Shown piece by piece: positions 1-11,894 of a stretch of 64,000 nucleotides of DNA. Position 1 is the stretch's first letter; the number at the start of each line of letters is the position of its first letter. This stretch comes from Lobosporangium transversale (lineage: Eukaryota > Mortierellomycota > Mortierellomycetes > Mortierellales > Mortierellaceae), in NCBI RefSeq assembly GCF_002105155.1, contig NW_019029007.1:1-64000 (forward strand). Reading direction: 5' to 3'. The notes beneath the pieces were generated by a model. The model had not been told where the DNA came from, searched no databases, and worked only from the letters and a program-made list of their open reading frames with translations. A program made the position numbers and the translations under genes.

Positions 1-97
1 CACTTTATGTGCCTTAACCAGGACTCGAACCCGGCCCCTGGGCTAGACAGGAGGGTGCCCTGACGAGTATACTACTCAGCCATTGGGCTATGTCCAG
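1..97 (-). tRNA. tRNA-like element or tRNA pseudogene (possibly the head of a tRNA-derived SINE)
   Basis: Read on the minus strand this has a good RNA polymerase III B box (GGTTCGAGTCC), an A-box-like TAGCCCAATGG, a paired T arm (CCGGG/CCTGG) and a 7-bp acceptor stem with one mismatch. The anticodon arm is poor: the loop lacks U33 and the D loop is too long. It could be a decayed tRNA or a tRNA-derived SINE whose body would run off the left edge. Folding and covariance scoring were not possible here. Confidence 0.45.
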
Positions 98-336
98 GCA
101 GGACGGGGTGGGTTGAGGGTACCACTATAGGTATACTCTGGTCCTACCTACCATGACGTCACTTGTTATAGGACGTGAGCTAAGTTGCCTTATTAGGACA
201 GAAATTGTCGTAGAGCATCTACTAGTGATCTCTGGAAACTAGTAGTAATGATGAAAAATGAAGAATTGGGCAAGAGCCTCGTGGTTTTGGGATACGATAG
301 TGATCCTAAGTAATGCTTTGAATGATTTTGAGGATG

Positions 337-460
337 CTGCAAAAGGGCATCGATAATAAGAAGAGAGATCTTTAATAACTGCTAATTTTCTGAGAATTCA
401 TAATGAGAATAATGAAGATAAACTCACCTGCAAAAGGGCATCGATAATAAGAAGAGAGAT
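337..460. repeat. 33-bp perfect direct repeat, two copies
   Basis: The same 33 bases, beginning ctgcaaaagggcatcg and ending agaagagagat, occur at 337-369 and again at 428-460, 58 bases apart, upstream of the tRNA-Ser gene. Nothing coding is seen around them. They may be a local duplication or mark a small insertion. Confidence 0.85.
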
Positions 461-601
461 GCCGTTTTGCAGTGAAGGAAAAGCTACTTAAATACTATTT
501 AAAAATGGTAGAAATAGATGATAGGAAATAAATAAATTGAAAGGAAATAACATATTTAGGTAAATGAATAGGCGTCATTTACGACAAAATTTAAATATGA
601 A

Positions 602-682
602 GTCACTTTGGCCGAGTGGTTAAGGCGTATGCCTGCTAAGTGTATGGGATTTCCCGCGCAGGTTCGAACCCTGCAGGTGACG
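602..682 (+). tRNA. tRNA-Ser (anticodon GCT)
   Basis: An 81-nt class II tRNA with acceptor stem GTCACTT/AGGTGAC, D arm GGCCGAGTGGTTAAGGC, anticodon loop CTGCTAA (anticodon GCT, reading AGC/AGU), a variable arm with TGGGATTTCCCG pairing, and T arm GCAGG-TTCGAAC-CCTGC. Discriminator base is G, as usual for serine tRNAs. No intron is seen. TTTT at about 686 and a longer T run near 698 can serve as the Pol III terminator. Confidence 0.95.
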
Positions 683-2073
683 AGATTTTGCTGAATTTTT
701 TTTAACGGTTGCATCTATCTTAGATACGATTCCTATATCATGGAATGTCGCTTTACATGGACATTCTTGATCAGAATTGACAGAAGATGCTTGAGGTCGA
801 AAGATTTGAAAATGCCTTTTTTTTATGAAACGTCGTTCATTTATATCTATCCCAGTATTATGGTTGTTTGACATTACTATGTATGCATATATACCACCAG
901 TTCAAGCCCGAGCCTTACTCATACGTTTTATATCCCGAGCCTTTTTTTATATCTTTAAAGTGACTTGAATAACCAGGTCTGGAGACTTTTTTTCCCTCCC
1001 ACCCTGAATGGATGCTTCTTTTCCCTATTCTTTTGATTTTCCTTCAAGTGTTTTGCAACTAGTATATATGATTGTATGTTTTTGCGAACAGCGCGAAAGG
1101 GCTTACGTCCAACTCGATGAAATGACTGACTTCACTAACATGAAATATCAACTAGATCTAGACGCTCTATAAAAAAAAGTTGCGCTAATAGTTTTGAGAG
1201 TGTCATGCTGCTTGAGAATGTTAGTGTTCGCGCCGTACCTCAATGACACTGAGATATTGCTTGCGAGCTTAACTTTACGGTGGCTGGCATATGTTGTAGG
1301 GGAGCCGGTCTTTGGTGTCTATTTCTTGTAACTCACACATTCACACGTTTAGACTCATGGTCTGGTCAAGTTTCTATATCATTCATCACCCAATATGACA
1401 ATGTGAGTCTGTTACTTGGTAAGTTCTATGACACAGATAGATTTGTTAATGTTTTAACCTTGCTTGTTTGTAGCCGACTCGCGCAAGGTTGAGCCCTCTG
1501 GTCTGATAAAACTTTATTAAATAATTAAATTTTAACATAGTTCTCCGAGTGAATGAATAAGGAGATATGGAGCGGAGGATGTCATTATGATCACAGCTGG
1601 GCCACGCAGAACCCCACATGTTTGATTAATGCCACATGCCTTTAGTACAGTTAGAAATCCTTTGATCGTTGATTGATGTCACTACAAAAGCTCCTCACTA
1701 CATGTCTGCACACATTCGAGGCTCTTCTTTTTCTCAGGCAATGGGTCTGAGTGTGTATTGCAGAGCGCACAAGCCCAGTACTAGATGTACAACAAGCTCA
1801 CGACATCTTTTTTGTTCTCCTTTTCACCTCTGTCACACTCTCCGTCTCATTTTACATTTATTCATTCTTAATAGAAACAGAAGCATATTTTTCCTTTGCC
1901 TCCACTCCACTTCCGCCCTCCTTCTCTATACTTTACTCTGCTCTATCCTACTTTTCCACCTCACTCTTGCTCTTTGCTTCTCTCCTCTCTTCCTCTTCCT
2001 TTTCCTCTTGACTATTGGTCACTTCCTGCCAAATTTTCCTTTTCAACACCTTATCTAGTATCCAAGAAGAGCA
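683..2073. other. Intergenic, no gene supported
   Basis: Open frames here are short and have no recognisable domain. 1780-2070 is pyrimidine-rich (many TC runs) and leads up to the first ATG of the FHA-RING gene, so it probably holds its promoter and 5' leader. Confidence 0.5.
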
Positions 2074-2741
2074 TGAGCGCTCCGAGTCATACTCGCCATA
2101 CTCAGGGCACTCTACACAGCCACAGCAGCACTAATGGAGCCGCCGTTGTAGGAAACACAGTACCAACTACTGGCTCTGCTAGTTCATCTACCCCCACACC
2201 ACCTGTACCGCACATTCGCATTGTTCCTCATTTAGATGCTCCACGATCACTTCATTTCAAGTTGTAGACAAAGACGTCCCTGAGGGATTCGTACTCAAGA
2301 TCGGTCGCTTCACGGACAAGCAATCTTTACCCAATAGAGTTACATTCAAGTCCAAGGTCGTCTCTCGTGGGCACGCAGAGATCTTTTACAAAGCATGGAA
2401 AGGTAAACAATCTCTCTGTGAGCAATGGGAAGAAACTTGGCAGCAGATTTTTTTTTTTTTTTTTTCCCTTATTTATTTGCTCATAACGACCAAAGAGCAG
2501 GATAATGAAACAGGAGCAAGAAGCAAGAGCCAGCAAGAACAATGTACAGAAGATTGTTGCTATATTCATCGAGCAGTAGAGTGGATAGATAGACATGCCA
2601 GAGTGTAACAATGTGTGAAGTTTGTTAATGATTCCTTTCACTGTAGCGCAGTCTTCAGATTTTGGAACTTCACTTTTTAAAGCAATCTCTGAAAAGCCAA
2701 AATATTTCTCCTTTCGCCATTGCCCATCATACAGTATGCAG

Positions 2742-2775
<34 letters not shown>

Positions 2776-5625
2776 ATGGACTGACAGGATACAGGAACAA
2801 TGATACTTTTTGCATCTTCAACCAAAAAGAAAAGAAAAGCATTTATTCATAGCGTCATCAAAGGAGCAGAGTGAATTACCGTTCTTTTTGAGATGGCTAG
2901 ATTGTGGCAGCCCTGAATTTTATTTTTTTATTTCGGATACTTTTCTAAACTTTCTTTACTATCATAATGGGACATTGATTCGGCATGAGGCAAATACAAA
3001 AATCACATAAGCAAAGTGAAACAAGACATGGTAAAAGCATAGCTTTTAGGAAATCCTATAGACAATAGAAATCAAATCAACGATGGAGCAGCCAGTCTTG
3101 GGCACACACTTAACTTGCTTACTGCAAAGGATATTGATTGTTTATTAATTTGATCTCCATATCCCAATAGAATGGCGTTATCTTTGGGAATGGTTTCTAA
3201 TTTTGTTTCGCCCCTCACCTATCATTTCCGGTCTTTCCTTCCATCTCCTTTTTAAATATCCAATGAAATGGCTAAAGGATTCTTTAAATTCACTTTTTAC
3301 AACAAGTTGTATTCATAAGTTCACATTCTAATATTTTATGATGCTTTCTTTTATATACTTTGTCTAGTTTTACATCCGGGATACGAAATCATCTTCAGGA
3401 ACATTCCTAAATATACTCGATTGTCAGCTGCGGGTGTAGAGTCAAAGCCTACACAGCTCAAGGATGGGGATGTTGTCCAATTGGGTGTGGATTATCAAGG
3501 AGGCACGCAAGGTTAGATACAGTTATCATTACAGCTCTGAAGCGGTTAATTCTAGAGGAGCAGACTCCAAAACAGAACCAACAACAACAATGACTACCTC
3601 CTCCACAAAAAAAAAAAAAAAAGCAGACGGTATTATTCTCTTGTTTTGCCAAGCATGCTCATTGAATAAGAGAGGAATGAGAAAGCCGAAGGAGGCTCAT
3701 CAATATACGGAAGCGATGGTTTTCATTTACTTGTCACATAACGATATACCAAGAAGACATAAGCTTTTGACACAAAACCCACATATACAGAGAGTCAGCT
3801 TTAGAGGCATTGTATGAGTCATTAGCTCGCCGACACTGATTAATTGTTTCTTTACTTCATCGTTATAGAAATCTATCGATGCGTAAAGATGCGTTTGGAA
3901 TTAAATCGCTCATGGCAACAGCAACCGAATGCATTCAGGTACGCAGGAATTTATAGTCATCCCACTGATTAGATTTTGATTGTATACACTTCCCTAGAAA
4001 GAAATTTAACATTAGTTGAATGTAATACGTGTTTTTCCTTGTTGCTAGGATGAATACCCTCAAGGCCATCCGGTCTCTCACAACAGCTAATGCAGCAAGT
4101 TCCACTGACTGTTGTATCTGTCTTTTCCGCATTGCATCCTTCCAGTCACTTTTTGTTGCTCCTTTTCTCTGTGTATCATTACAAATGCATCCGACCTCTT
4201 TTAATGGCCAACATCCAGGGTTTTATGTCCACTCTGCAGGACATTTGCTGATCTTGATGACAGTGTCGAAATCGATGAACCAGTTGAGGAGGAAATACTT
4301 GCCGAAGGTGATTGTCCAAAAATCATGAAGTGACATGGCATTTAGCATTAACACACAAGTCTCTACAGAAAAAAAAAGAAAAAAAAGAAAAGAAAAAAAG
4401 AAACAAAGAAAATCAGTATACAGCAGCCGCATTCTTTTATGCTTTTTTTGTGAAACATGTCATTCTACCAATCTTCAGTGATTGACAGCAAGGATTTTTT
4501 TTATTTTACTTCTGGATATTCCGTATAATCAGAAGTGGCCGCTGCGATTGAAAATCCAACTCGCAGACAAGAGGAAATTTCTAATGATCGAAATTGCGAA
4601 GGGCTTGAAGCCTATGCATCTACACCTCCGTCAGAACTGGCACACACGTTTCAACCTTGGGCACCTCCCGAGAGCTGGTTATTGCCAGCGGAGCCTATAG
4701 CAGGACAAGAACAAGAACAAAGACAAGGACAAAGACAAGGACAAAGACAAGGACAAAGACAAGCACAAGGACATTGTAATGCCCCAGATACTAGAAGAGA
4801 CGCAGAACCACAACAACATGGTGCAGAGCCATCTGTGTCGACGGCCATCACCCATGCTGATTTTACACCACAATCACGATTGGCAAGAGAGGTAACAACA
4901 ACATAGCCCGTGCACATTCATGCTCTTCCTACGGAACTGGACTTTTAGTGATGTCCAATCATTAACCTCATCTGCGCAGCAATCTCCTTCAGCGTTTTTC
5001 TTAGGCTCAGAATCGATTTCATTTGGCGTCCTGCAGTCGCCGTCATCTCAACATCAAGGAACAGTTATTGTTGTGAATGTAAGTCCATTGATGCTGTGAG
5101 CCATGTGATTCGGAATTTTGTCTGCATTTTGAATCCAAGAAATAGCGCTTGTGCTGTGCTAATTCGAATTCTTTAAATCCCAATTCTGTGGTATAGCCTG
5201 GAGTATCAAGCTCTGCCGGGATATCGAGAACATTAAACACGAATTACGAGAATGGTAATAATGGTGGCGTATTGCAAGCACCATCGGTGCAAAGTCATGT
5301 TCCTGGTAGGAGCGGCGAGCCTATTGGAGATGTTTTTGGAAAAACTCTAGTAACGGCTCCATCCTCGACACAATCTCTCCGACCGAACAACAGTAGTGCT
5401 GGTATGGATGGAATCACCGGAGAGGGATTGGGCGGAAATAGACTTGAAACTGGGGCTGAGATGATGGACATAGATCCGCCTTGCCAGAGCGCTGAGGCTA
5501 GTAGTAGCTCATCTTCTTCTTCCGCTGTCCATTCTGAACGACAGGATCAACAACAGCAGCAGCCATTGTCGCATTCACAATATTCTGCACAGCATGCAGC
5601 TTCCACTGCTGAGGCTTCTGTGTAA
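2074..5625 (+). CDS. FHA-RING E3 ubiquitin ligase, Dma1/Chfr-like (frame-disrupted)
   Basis: Exons inferred at 2074-2402, 3368-3511, 3869-3938, 4049-4307, 4533-4891, 4980-5078 and 5197-5625. After an S/T-rich leader comes an FHA domain: VLKIGRF, NRVTFKSKVVSRGHAEI, the phosphopeptide-binding signature KSSSGTFLN, then LKDGDVVQLGVDYQGGT and EIYRCVKMRLELN. A RING follows (CCICLF, SHYKCIRPLL, LCRTFADL), then an acidic stretch and a low-complexity tail with QGQR repeats. This layout is that of yeast Dma1/Dma2 and S. pombe dma1, checkpoint ligases acting at septins and the spindle pole. One-base breaks lie near 2255 and 3415, with more in the RING, where the third zinc-ligand cysteine reads as phenylalanine. 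Intron 1 is unusually long (about 965 bp) and holds a T run and an A run. Whether the breaks are real or sequencing errors cannot be told from the sequence. Confidence 0.8.
2403..3367 (+). other. Long first intron of the FHA-RING gene with T and A tracts
   Basis: GT at 2403 and TCTAG before 3368 bound a segment far longer than other introns here (most 60-350 bp). It contains a T tract near 2449-2465 and an A tract near 2746-2771, enclosing about 280 bp of unrecognised sequence. This could be an old insertion (SINE-like) within an intron. No terminal repeats were seen. Confidence 0.4.
4702..4770 (+). repeat. 12-bp tandem repeat coding for QGQR
   Basis: Repeats of acaaggacaaag (four or more near-identical units) lie in exon 5 of the FHA-RING gene and encode a Q/R/G-rich run. 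The frame stays open through it. Confidence 0.85.
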
Positions 5626-5806
5626 GCGCTGTACTGAAAAATACAAAGCACATAATACAATAAACAATATGAATGAACAAAATTGGTTTGGTGATAAGCT
5701 GTGTTTTAGTGAGGATCAGACTGTATATGAATAATAGATATATGGCGGGTTATTGTTTCATGGAGGACCCGACAAACCTATGACTATTAGCTTCATTTCC
5801 AGTGCT

Positions 5807-7731
5807 TTACAAATACAGTTGCTGCACGCTTGTCTTCTTGATCTTACGATTACAACTGGGACATTGACCTGTAGCACGCTTGACCAATTTGAACGTTCCG
5901 CTGCCATCTGTACTAGGGCCAGTGTCAGTGCCACGATTCACATTCACGCTTGACTCTGTCATTTTGCCTCCTGACTCCATGTACTGTTCGTCTCCATTAG
6001 TTGGTGCTAGCGAAGGCATAGGTGCCGTCCATTTAGCCTTCCCTTTAATGACTGATCGCTTCGAGATCGATTGTCTTCGTGACGATGTTGCTGCCATCCC
6101 TATTGATGTCGTAGCAGCATTGGATGCGACTTTAGATTTGATCGCCACCTTGGTCATAAAGATTCCTTCGATACATTCATCGCAAATGACATGTCCACAG
6201 CCAACTAGCACCCAGAGTTTTGTATTCTCTTTGCCAGCATGTCCGAGCTCATTTTGACATATTGGACAAGCTATAGTCACATTCTTGTTGAGCGATTTCG
6301 TATAGCCTGGTCGAGGTTCAACTGCGGGTTTGTTCAGGTACGATTCGTTATCCGATGAGGTTGACGACGTTGCCCTGCCGCCACGACCACCAATACCGGG
6401 GGTGATATAGCTGTCGAATATATTGCTTAACCTAGCAAGGTATTCGTCTATGTTTACATCTGAAGCAGCGTGACGGTAGCGAAGGTTTCCACCTTGAAAT
6501 GGATGATGACGATGATGATGACGATGATGATAGCGAGGAGGAGAAGGACGTCTAGAAAATGTTAATGGATTATAATTGATGCCATGGACAAGGCTGTCCA
6601 TGTGAAACCATCTGAATAAAGGGTCTGAATAATCTGTATCGCCCCAATGGTCAGGCCACAGAGGATGTGTTGTATGCTCTGGATAGTTTTGCCGGCCGAT
6701 TGGTGTTTGCGTCCGTGGCCGCAATGGGGATCTTCTTGAGGCACGTCCTCCAGTATTTACTCCACTTCTTCCTGCAGTAGTTGATGTTGCCATTTCAGGT
6801 GTTGAAATCCTATCACGATGTTCCATAACACCTTCAGCTACCCTTGATTCCGATGGACGACGTCGATCGCTTTGTTGTTGCGGTCTTTCTGATCGAGAAA
6901 AGGGATTGCTATTGTTTTCAAAGAAATCGAAGAGGCTGGGGAAAGACAAAGGATGGGATTGAGGGACAGAGGTGGAATAGGGAAGGTCTTCTGCCGTGGT
7001 TGCCCTAGTGGCATTCCTACTTGTAGAAGATCCATTTGCATAAGAAGGATTGGAGGGATCTAAAGAACGTCCAGGAATTTCTGCTACAATTTGAACATCA
7101 TCATTGTCATCGTATCTAACATTGGTGGCACCATTATTGTTGTTGTTGTTGTTGTTGTTGTTGGGACACTGCTACTAGAACTGCTGCTTGCGCTATTTGT
7201 GGTGTCGTGTTCATCAATAAAGGTTATAATATTATTCCATCTGGACGCCGTAGTTCCTGAACGTTGGTTAAAGTTAAGTGAAAGGGTGGTGCTTCGTCAT
7301 CGCTTGGAATGTCAATGATTTCGACGCTTTCACTTGGTAAGGTCCTGGGATGAATGATCCGAGCAGGCGTAGGTATTGTTAAATCGATTATATTGTCCAT
7401 ATTTGATGATGAACTGTATTGCTAGTAGAGGACTAAAGGGAAGAAGAAGAAGAAAAAAAAAAAAAAAAAAAAAAGGCGAAACTAATTCATTAGTAAGGCT
7501 TTTTCTTTTTTCCGACATGTAATTTGCATGCAAACTTGCAAGTTCTTACTTCGCCAACAGATGACATGAAAGACGTATTCATGCTGTTGTTACTACTACT
7601 ACTACCACTACTGCTGCTACTAGAGGCATTCATCTTAGTGATGTTATTGTTGCTAAGCTGTAAAAGAAGTTTTGAAGCTTCAAGGTATTCGGTGTGGTTG
7701 GGTGAAGAGTCCCAGTTATGATCAAGAGGGT
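5807..7731 (-). CDS. RING finger protein with a long insert between its zinc-binding halves
   Basis: Exons inferred at 7731-7550 and 7413-5807; an earlier start exon probably exists. The N-terminal exon is Ser/Asn-rich. The second opens with IIDLTIPTPARII and an acidic EIIDIPSDDE, followed by DDNDDVQIVAE, S/R-rich low-complexity sequence and His-rich repeats. The RING begins CPICQNELG, then LWVLVGCGHVICDECIEGIFM. About 85 residues of basic, Ser-rich insert separate this from the last pair (GQCPSCNRKIKK), seven residues before the stop. CPIC, CGH and CPSC support ubiquitin or SUMO-targeted ligase function. The acidic VQIV-type motif resembles SUMO-interacting motifs in Slx8/RNF4-type ligases, but this is inference. 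Frame changes occur near 7140-7165 (a trinucleotide run) and 7262. It ends about 180 bp from the convergent FHA-RING gene. Confidence 0.7.
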
Positions 7732-8772
7732 CTGAGAGACTTATTTTTTATTGTGAAGAAAGGAAAACAGTAAGATATAGAAGAGTTTTAAACAAGGAGA
7801 GTGATGAGGTTGATGATTATGATGAGGCTTAAGGAGTATAGGATCGTGAAGAAGGCGAAAGAAAAGGAACTTCGACAAGCTTATTGTGTCAGTTCAGTTT
7901 TATTTGCTTCATTAAGAGAGGTTGAGTGATACCTTTATTGTGACTTATTACAAAATAGTATTTTTTTTTGGTGGCGCATCCAAGAAAGGAAACACAACAG
8001 AATGTTTGAAGTCTTTCATGAAGACCAATAAAGGGTATTCTCCTTCAGGATTATTTGAGGACTCAGGACAAATTGTTACTTCACAGCAGTACATATCCTA
8101 GTAATAACTCTATACGCATATCCATAAAGTCCTCTTCCCTCCTCCTTTTTAGCCCAGTGACGAATACCCCTTCTGGCAGATCCTTATTTACAGCGCAAAA
8201 AAGTTGTTTTTTGAGGGTGGATAGACGGATGATGAGGCATTTGTACTGTGTATAGATAAAGAAAAACGATTAGAAGGATGATTTTCTTTTACTCTATTTA
8301 TCTTATATTCCAGCGATGATGATCATATTTCTCTGGCCAATTGGAAAGATGTTTTATAAGGGTTACCTTGGTTGACAGTAGCCGATATAGTTGTCACTTG
8401 TAGCCACGCCGAATGTTCGATCTTACACTAAAAAAAAAGTTGAATGTACCATGACCCAATGCATTCAGAAAATCATCAGGTTGAAAATCAGACTAGCTCT
8501 TCAAACGTTCGATATTCCCTGCCCAATACTACAGTCATAATAAGAATTGGTAATAGACAGTTAAACAGCATTAAAGGTATAGCTACAACCAATAAACAAT
8601 ATAAATTGAGATAGCAACTGTCATTTGAAGAAACAAGAACGAACCTGCTTTGCACTCTTCTAGCATATACTTCCCCTTTGTTCCCTTAAATATTCTTCTT
8701 TTCATCTACTCCAGCTACTCCAGCTACTCTAGCTACTCTAGCTACTCCAACAACAAGATTCAATACTTCAAT
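7732..8772. other. Divergent intergenic region with a 9-bp repeat
   Basis: No coding frame with any recognisable content. It lies between two genes transcribed away from each other and should contain both promoters. A 9-bp tandem repeat (gctactcca/t, about five units, 8706-8748) sits just upstream of the ATG at 8773, probably in the 5' untranslated region. Confidence 0.5.
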
Positions 8773-9880
8773 ATGTCAGCCAACAACAACTTCAACGACA
8801 TCAACGGCTCTTTAGAGGCCCTTCCTTTGAGTCCTAGCACGGATGGCAGCCTCGGCTTTGACAACCAATTCCTGATCTCTGATATCGATAATTCTGTCTC
8901 TTTGGATGAAAAACCGGTCGTTGCCCCAGAGGGGTCAAAGGAAAAGGACCAAGAAGGAAAAGTGGGAGCCAAGGGCGGTTTCAAGCATACAGAGGAGCAA
9001 GAAGAAAAAGAGAAAGGGAGGGAAGGAAGAAAAGGAAGAGAAGGAAGAGACGAAAGAGGAGGAAGAGGAGGAAAAGAAAGAGGATCAGGAGAGTGAGGAG
9101 ATCGAAGAAAAAGCAGAGGAAAAACTTGAGGATGTGGAAGAAGAGGAGGAAAAAGAAATTAAGCTTGAAGAGCGCATTGAGGAGGAAGAGGCCATAGAGA
9201 ACGTCGGTCAATTGACTGAAAAAACAGCCAAGTTGACCGAAGATCCACAGGAAGAAGAGGCTATGGCGATGGTTGTTCCTGCCAAGGCGATGAGCAATGA
9301 GCCGGGGCTGATAGCTTCTGACGTCCCTAACCATGTATTCAAGCCTGATGCGCCCACATACGTTCAGACTCGTAGCCTTTCAGCAGCCAGTTTAGCACTC
9401 AAGAAGAAGCAGGCTGCAGAAGAGGCAGCTGCAGCGACCAAAGCTTTGCTGTCGAGATCCCAAAAACAGATTCTATTGCCGAGCGGATCAAGCTCTTTGG
9501 GGGTGCTGCCAATCCTAACCGTCTAGGAGGATTTCGTAAATGCAGTGTCAAGGAAATGGTCCGCAAGTTCAAAAACGTAGAAGAGCAGAATCAGGATACG
9601 ATCGCACATGTGGTCCGAGGACACAATGATGCCGAGGCCCAGGGTGCCTGTAGCGCATATTCGTTGTTGACGGCCTCTAGATCGCTCCGACCGACCCCTC
9701 GTCGGAAGATGAGTCATGAGCTGGCAGAGAATGGGAACAAAGAGATTGTGAGATCTTGTAATACACATGATGACGACCACAAGGGTGGTGAGCCAAGAGA
9801 GCGTCCACAGTGTCCGTAATGCGAAGAGCATCTTTGAAAGCCTTGCGAAAAGGGGTGGTGCGCAGGCCTTAAATATTTAG
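8773..9880 (+). CDS. Acidic coiled-coil protein, unrecognised
   Basis: The start ATG at 8773 is preceded by a fungal-type leader (caacttcaat). The protein opens MSANNNFNDINGSLEALPLS and passes through a long Lys/Glu run that is probably helical coiled coil. It ends in a conserved-looking module: IAERIKLFGGAANPNRLGG, CSVKEMVRKFKNVEEQN, and a C-terminal SVRNAKSIFESLAKRGG. These short motifs look like family signatures, but I cannot name the family. The frame changes near 9000 in the purine-rich repeat and again near 9470 and 9670, so the exact C-terminus (stop at 9878-9880) is provisional. No introns are obvious. Confidence 0.55.
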
Positions 9881-10149
9881 AAGTCAACTTTTCGAAATGA
9901 AAGGGCAGGTGAGAATGGTTGCTTGTCCTTGTAAGAGAAATATATTGTTTATAGCAAACGGTTTAGTAAACATCATTTTTATAGGTACTCTGGATGGGTG
10001 AATTGATAGATATGATTTATACGTACCATGGATCTACAAAGTAACGCAATTGCGGTTGGTTGTAAAGTAAAGCTAAAAAAAGTTTTACTTACTTTTTTGC
10101 ACACCAAACCCTCTTTCTTTCTTACTTTTCACTTTCATACATCGCAATC

Positions 10150-11224
10150 ATGCTTCGCACATTCATCGCACGCAGTGTCCAACCCAATGCATCGCTCGCG
10201 CTCCTGTCGCCAAGGTTGCTACATTCCAAAGCATTCGCTTTCTTAACACTACTTCATCATCAGCTACTTATTCTGAGGACAAAGATTGTTTCTCGAGCGA
10301 CTGGGAGGAGATGACACTGGTAATCAACAATCCGTTTAATTTCAATGACCAAAATTTTCCCACGGGTGGAACATCTCTTGCTAAAAAAAAAAAAAATTGC
10401 CAACACGACCACACGACCATCAACCACATCGTGAAAATATAATATGTTCTTGTCAATAGCCCCAATAGCTAATTAGCGCTCCACATTGACCATATCTATA
10501 CGCCGCTTTCTTATAGGTATCGCCGTTATCAACTTTAACCGTCCTAAGGCCTATAATGCTCTTTCGCGTAAATTTGTTCGTGAATTCCGTGAAGCACTTC
10601 AGGAGCTTCGTTACGACCAGTAAGTAGGAAAACGAAGGAAACAAGAAAGCAAAAAAAGGAAAAAAAAAATACACAAAAGCATATGAAAGATCTGTTTTAC
10701 TTTAGCGTGTAGTAATCAATAGATCAACAAAAACAATTAGTATTTGGCCAACATCTGTCTATTTTACTTTGTTTACTAATTTATCTGACATGATGGTGGC
10801 TTTATATAAATGCATATCATAGAGATGCCAGGGCCGTCATCATCAGAAGTCTGGTAGATGGCGCGTTCTGTGCCGGCGCAGATCTCAGAGTATGTTTTCA
10901 ATGTTTGGCCTGAATATTTATAAGTGATAGTAATATTCCTTTCATCATTCATACCACCTCTTTAACTCTACCTTTTTTTATACTCTGTAGGAACGTTCCA
11001 CAATGAACTTGACAGAGGTGAAGCAGTTCCTAGCCAATTTAAGGGATAGCTTCCGTGATCTTGAGACGTTGCCCATCCCACGATTGCTGTCATTGATGGT
11101 GCTGCTTTGGAGGCGGTCTCGAGATGGCACTCTGCTTGTGACATGAGAGTCGGAGGTGGCAACAAGAAAGTTAAGATTGGATTAGTCGAAACAAGACTTG
11201 CGATCATTCCTGGGTAAGGAAAAC

Positions 11225-11257
<33 letters not shown>

Positions 11258-11894
11258 GATTCTTACAGACTATTTCCTTTTTTTAGCCGGCGGCAGCACG
11301 CTCCCCGTTTAATTGGGATCCCCAAGGCTAAGGAACTCATTTCGCGTCTAAGATCTTGGACTCGGCCACAGCCAAGGATATGGTATGTTTACTTTTTTTT
11401 TTTTTTTTTTTTTTTTAATTTATTTCTTCTAGAAATCTAATATATTCTCACCCTTATTTCTATTTTATACACAGGCATCTTGAACCATGCTGTTATGGAA
11501 GATTCAGGATATGACAAAGCCTTGGAAATAGCCGTGAGATCCTACCCATGGACCTCTTGCTATCCGTATGGCAAGTCTGCTATTGATAAAGGCACCCAGT
11601 TCGAAATGTAAATTAAGCTGTGATATATATATTTATCATTTTTAAAGTTATTAGATGCAAATTGATCAACTATCTAACATTGTCCTGTGTTCTTTAGCGA
11701 TTCTGGATTGGAGTATGAGCAGGCTTGTTATGCACAATCATGCCTTCAGAGGATCGTTTGGAGGTGAGGAAACAAAATAGATTCAGTAGTGTGTGTTGTA
11801 CTGTGAAGTGGAATTTACAAATCTTTGGATGAAGTTTCAAATAGGTCTTGCTGCTTTCCGTGAGAAGAGGAAGCCCATCTACAAGGGTAAATAA
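10150..11894 (+). CDS. Mitochondrial enoyl-CoA hydratase/isomerase (AUH-like)
   Basis: Eight exons inferred: 10150-10319, 10517-10619, 10823-10889, 10991-11213, 11287-11382, 11475-11607, 11698-11763 and 11845-11894. The first encodes a Ser/Arg/Leu-rich presequence starting MLRTFIARSVQPNASLALL, suggesting mitochondrial import. Crotonase-fold motifs follow in order: VINFNRPKAYNALSRKF, ARAVIIRSLVDGAFCAGADL (first oxyanion-hole segment), PTIAVIDGAALGGGLEMAL (second segment, seen after allowing a missing base), IGLVETRLAIIPG (catalytic Glu region), LPRLIGIPKAKELI, and the tail EDRLEGLAAFREKRKPIYKGK. This matches the methylglutaconyl-CoA hydratase/AUH branch of leucine catabolism, although general enoyl-CoA hydratase is possible. 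At least five single-base deletions break the frame. Two introns carry A28 and T24 tracts. Confidence 0.88.

Noticed and set aside
1669-2058. Overlapping open frames rich in Leu/Ser/Phe
   Set aside because: They follow from the TC-rich leader upstream of the FHA-RING gene; no domain, and three frames are open at once.
8981-9334. Minus-strand frame rich in Phe and Leu resembling a membrane protein
   Set aside because: It is the complement of the GAA/GAG-rich acidic coding region of the plus-strand gene.
10150-11894. Genome-wide programmed frameshifting as the cause of broken frames
   Set aside because: No common slippery motif is seen; losses favour runs and hit highly conserved residues, which fits read errors better.
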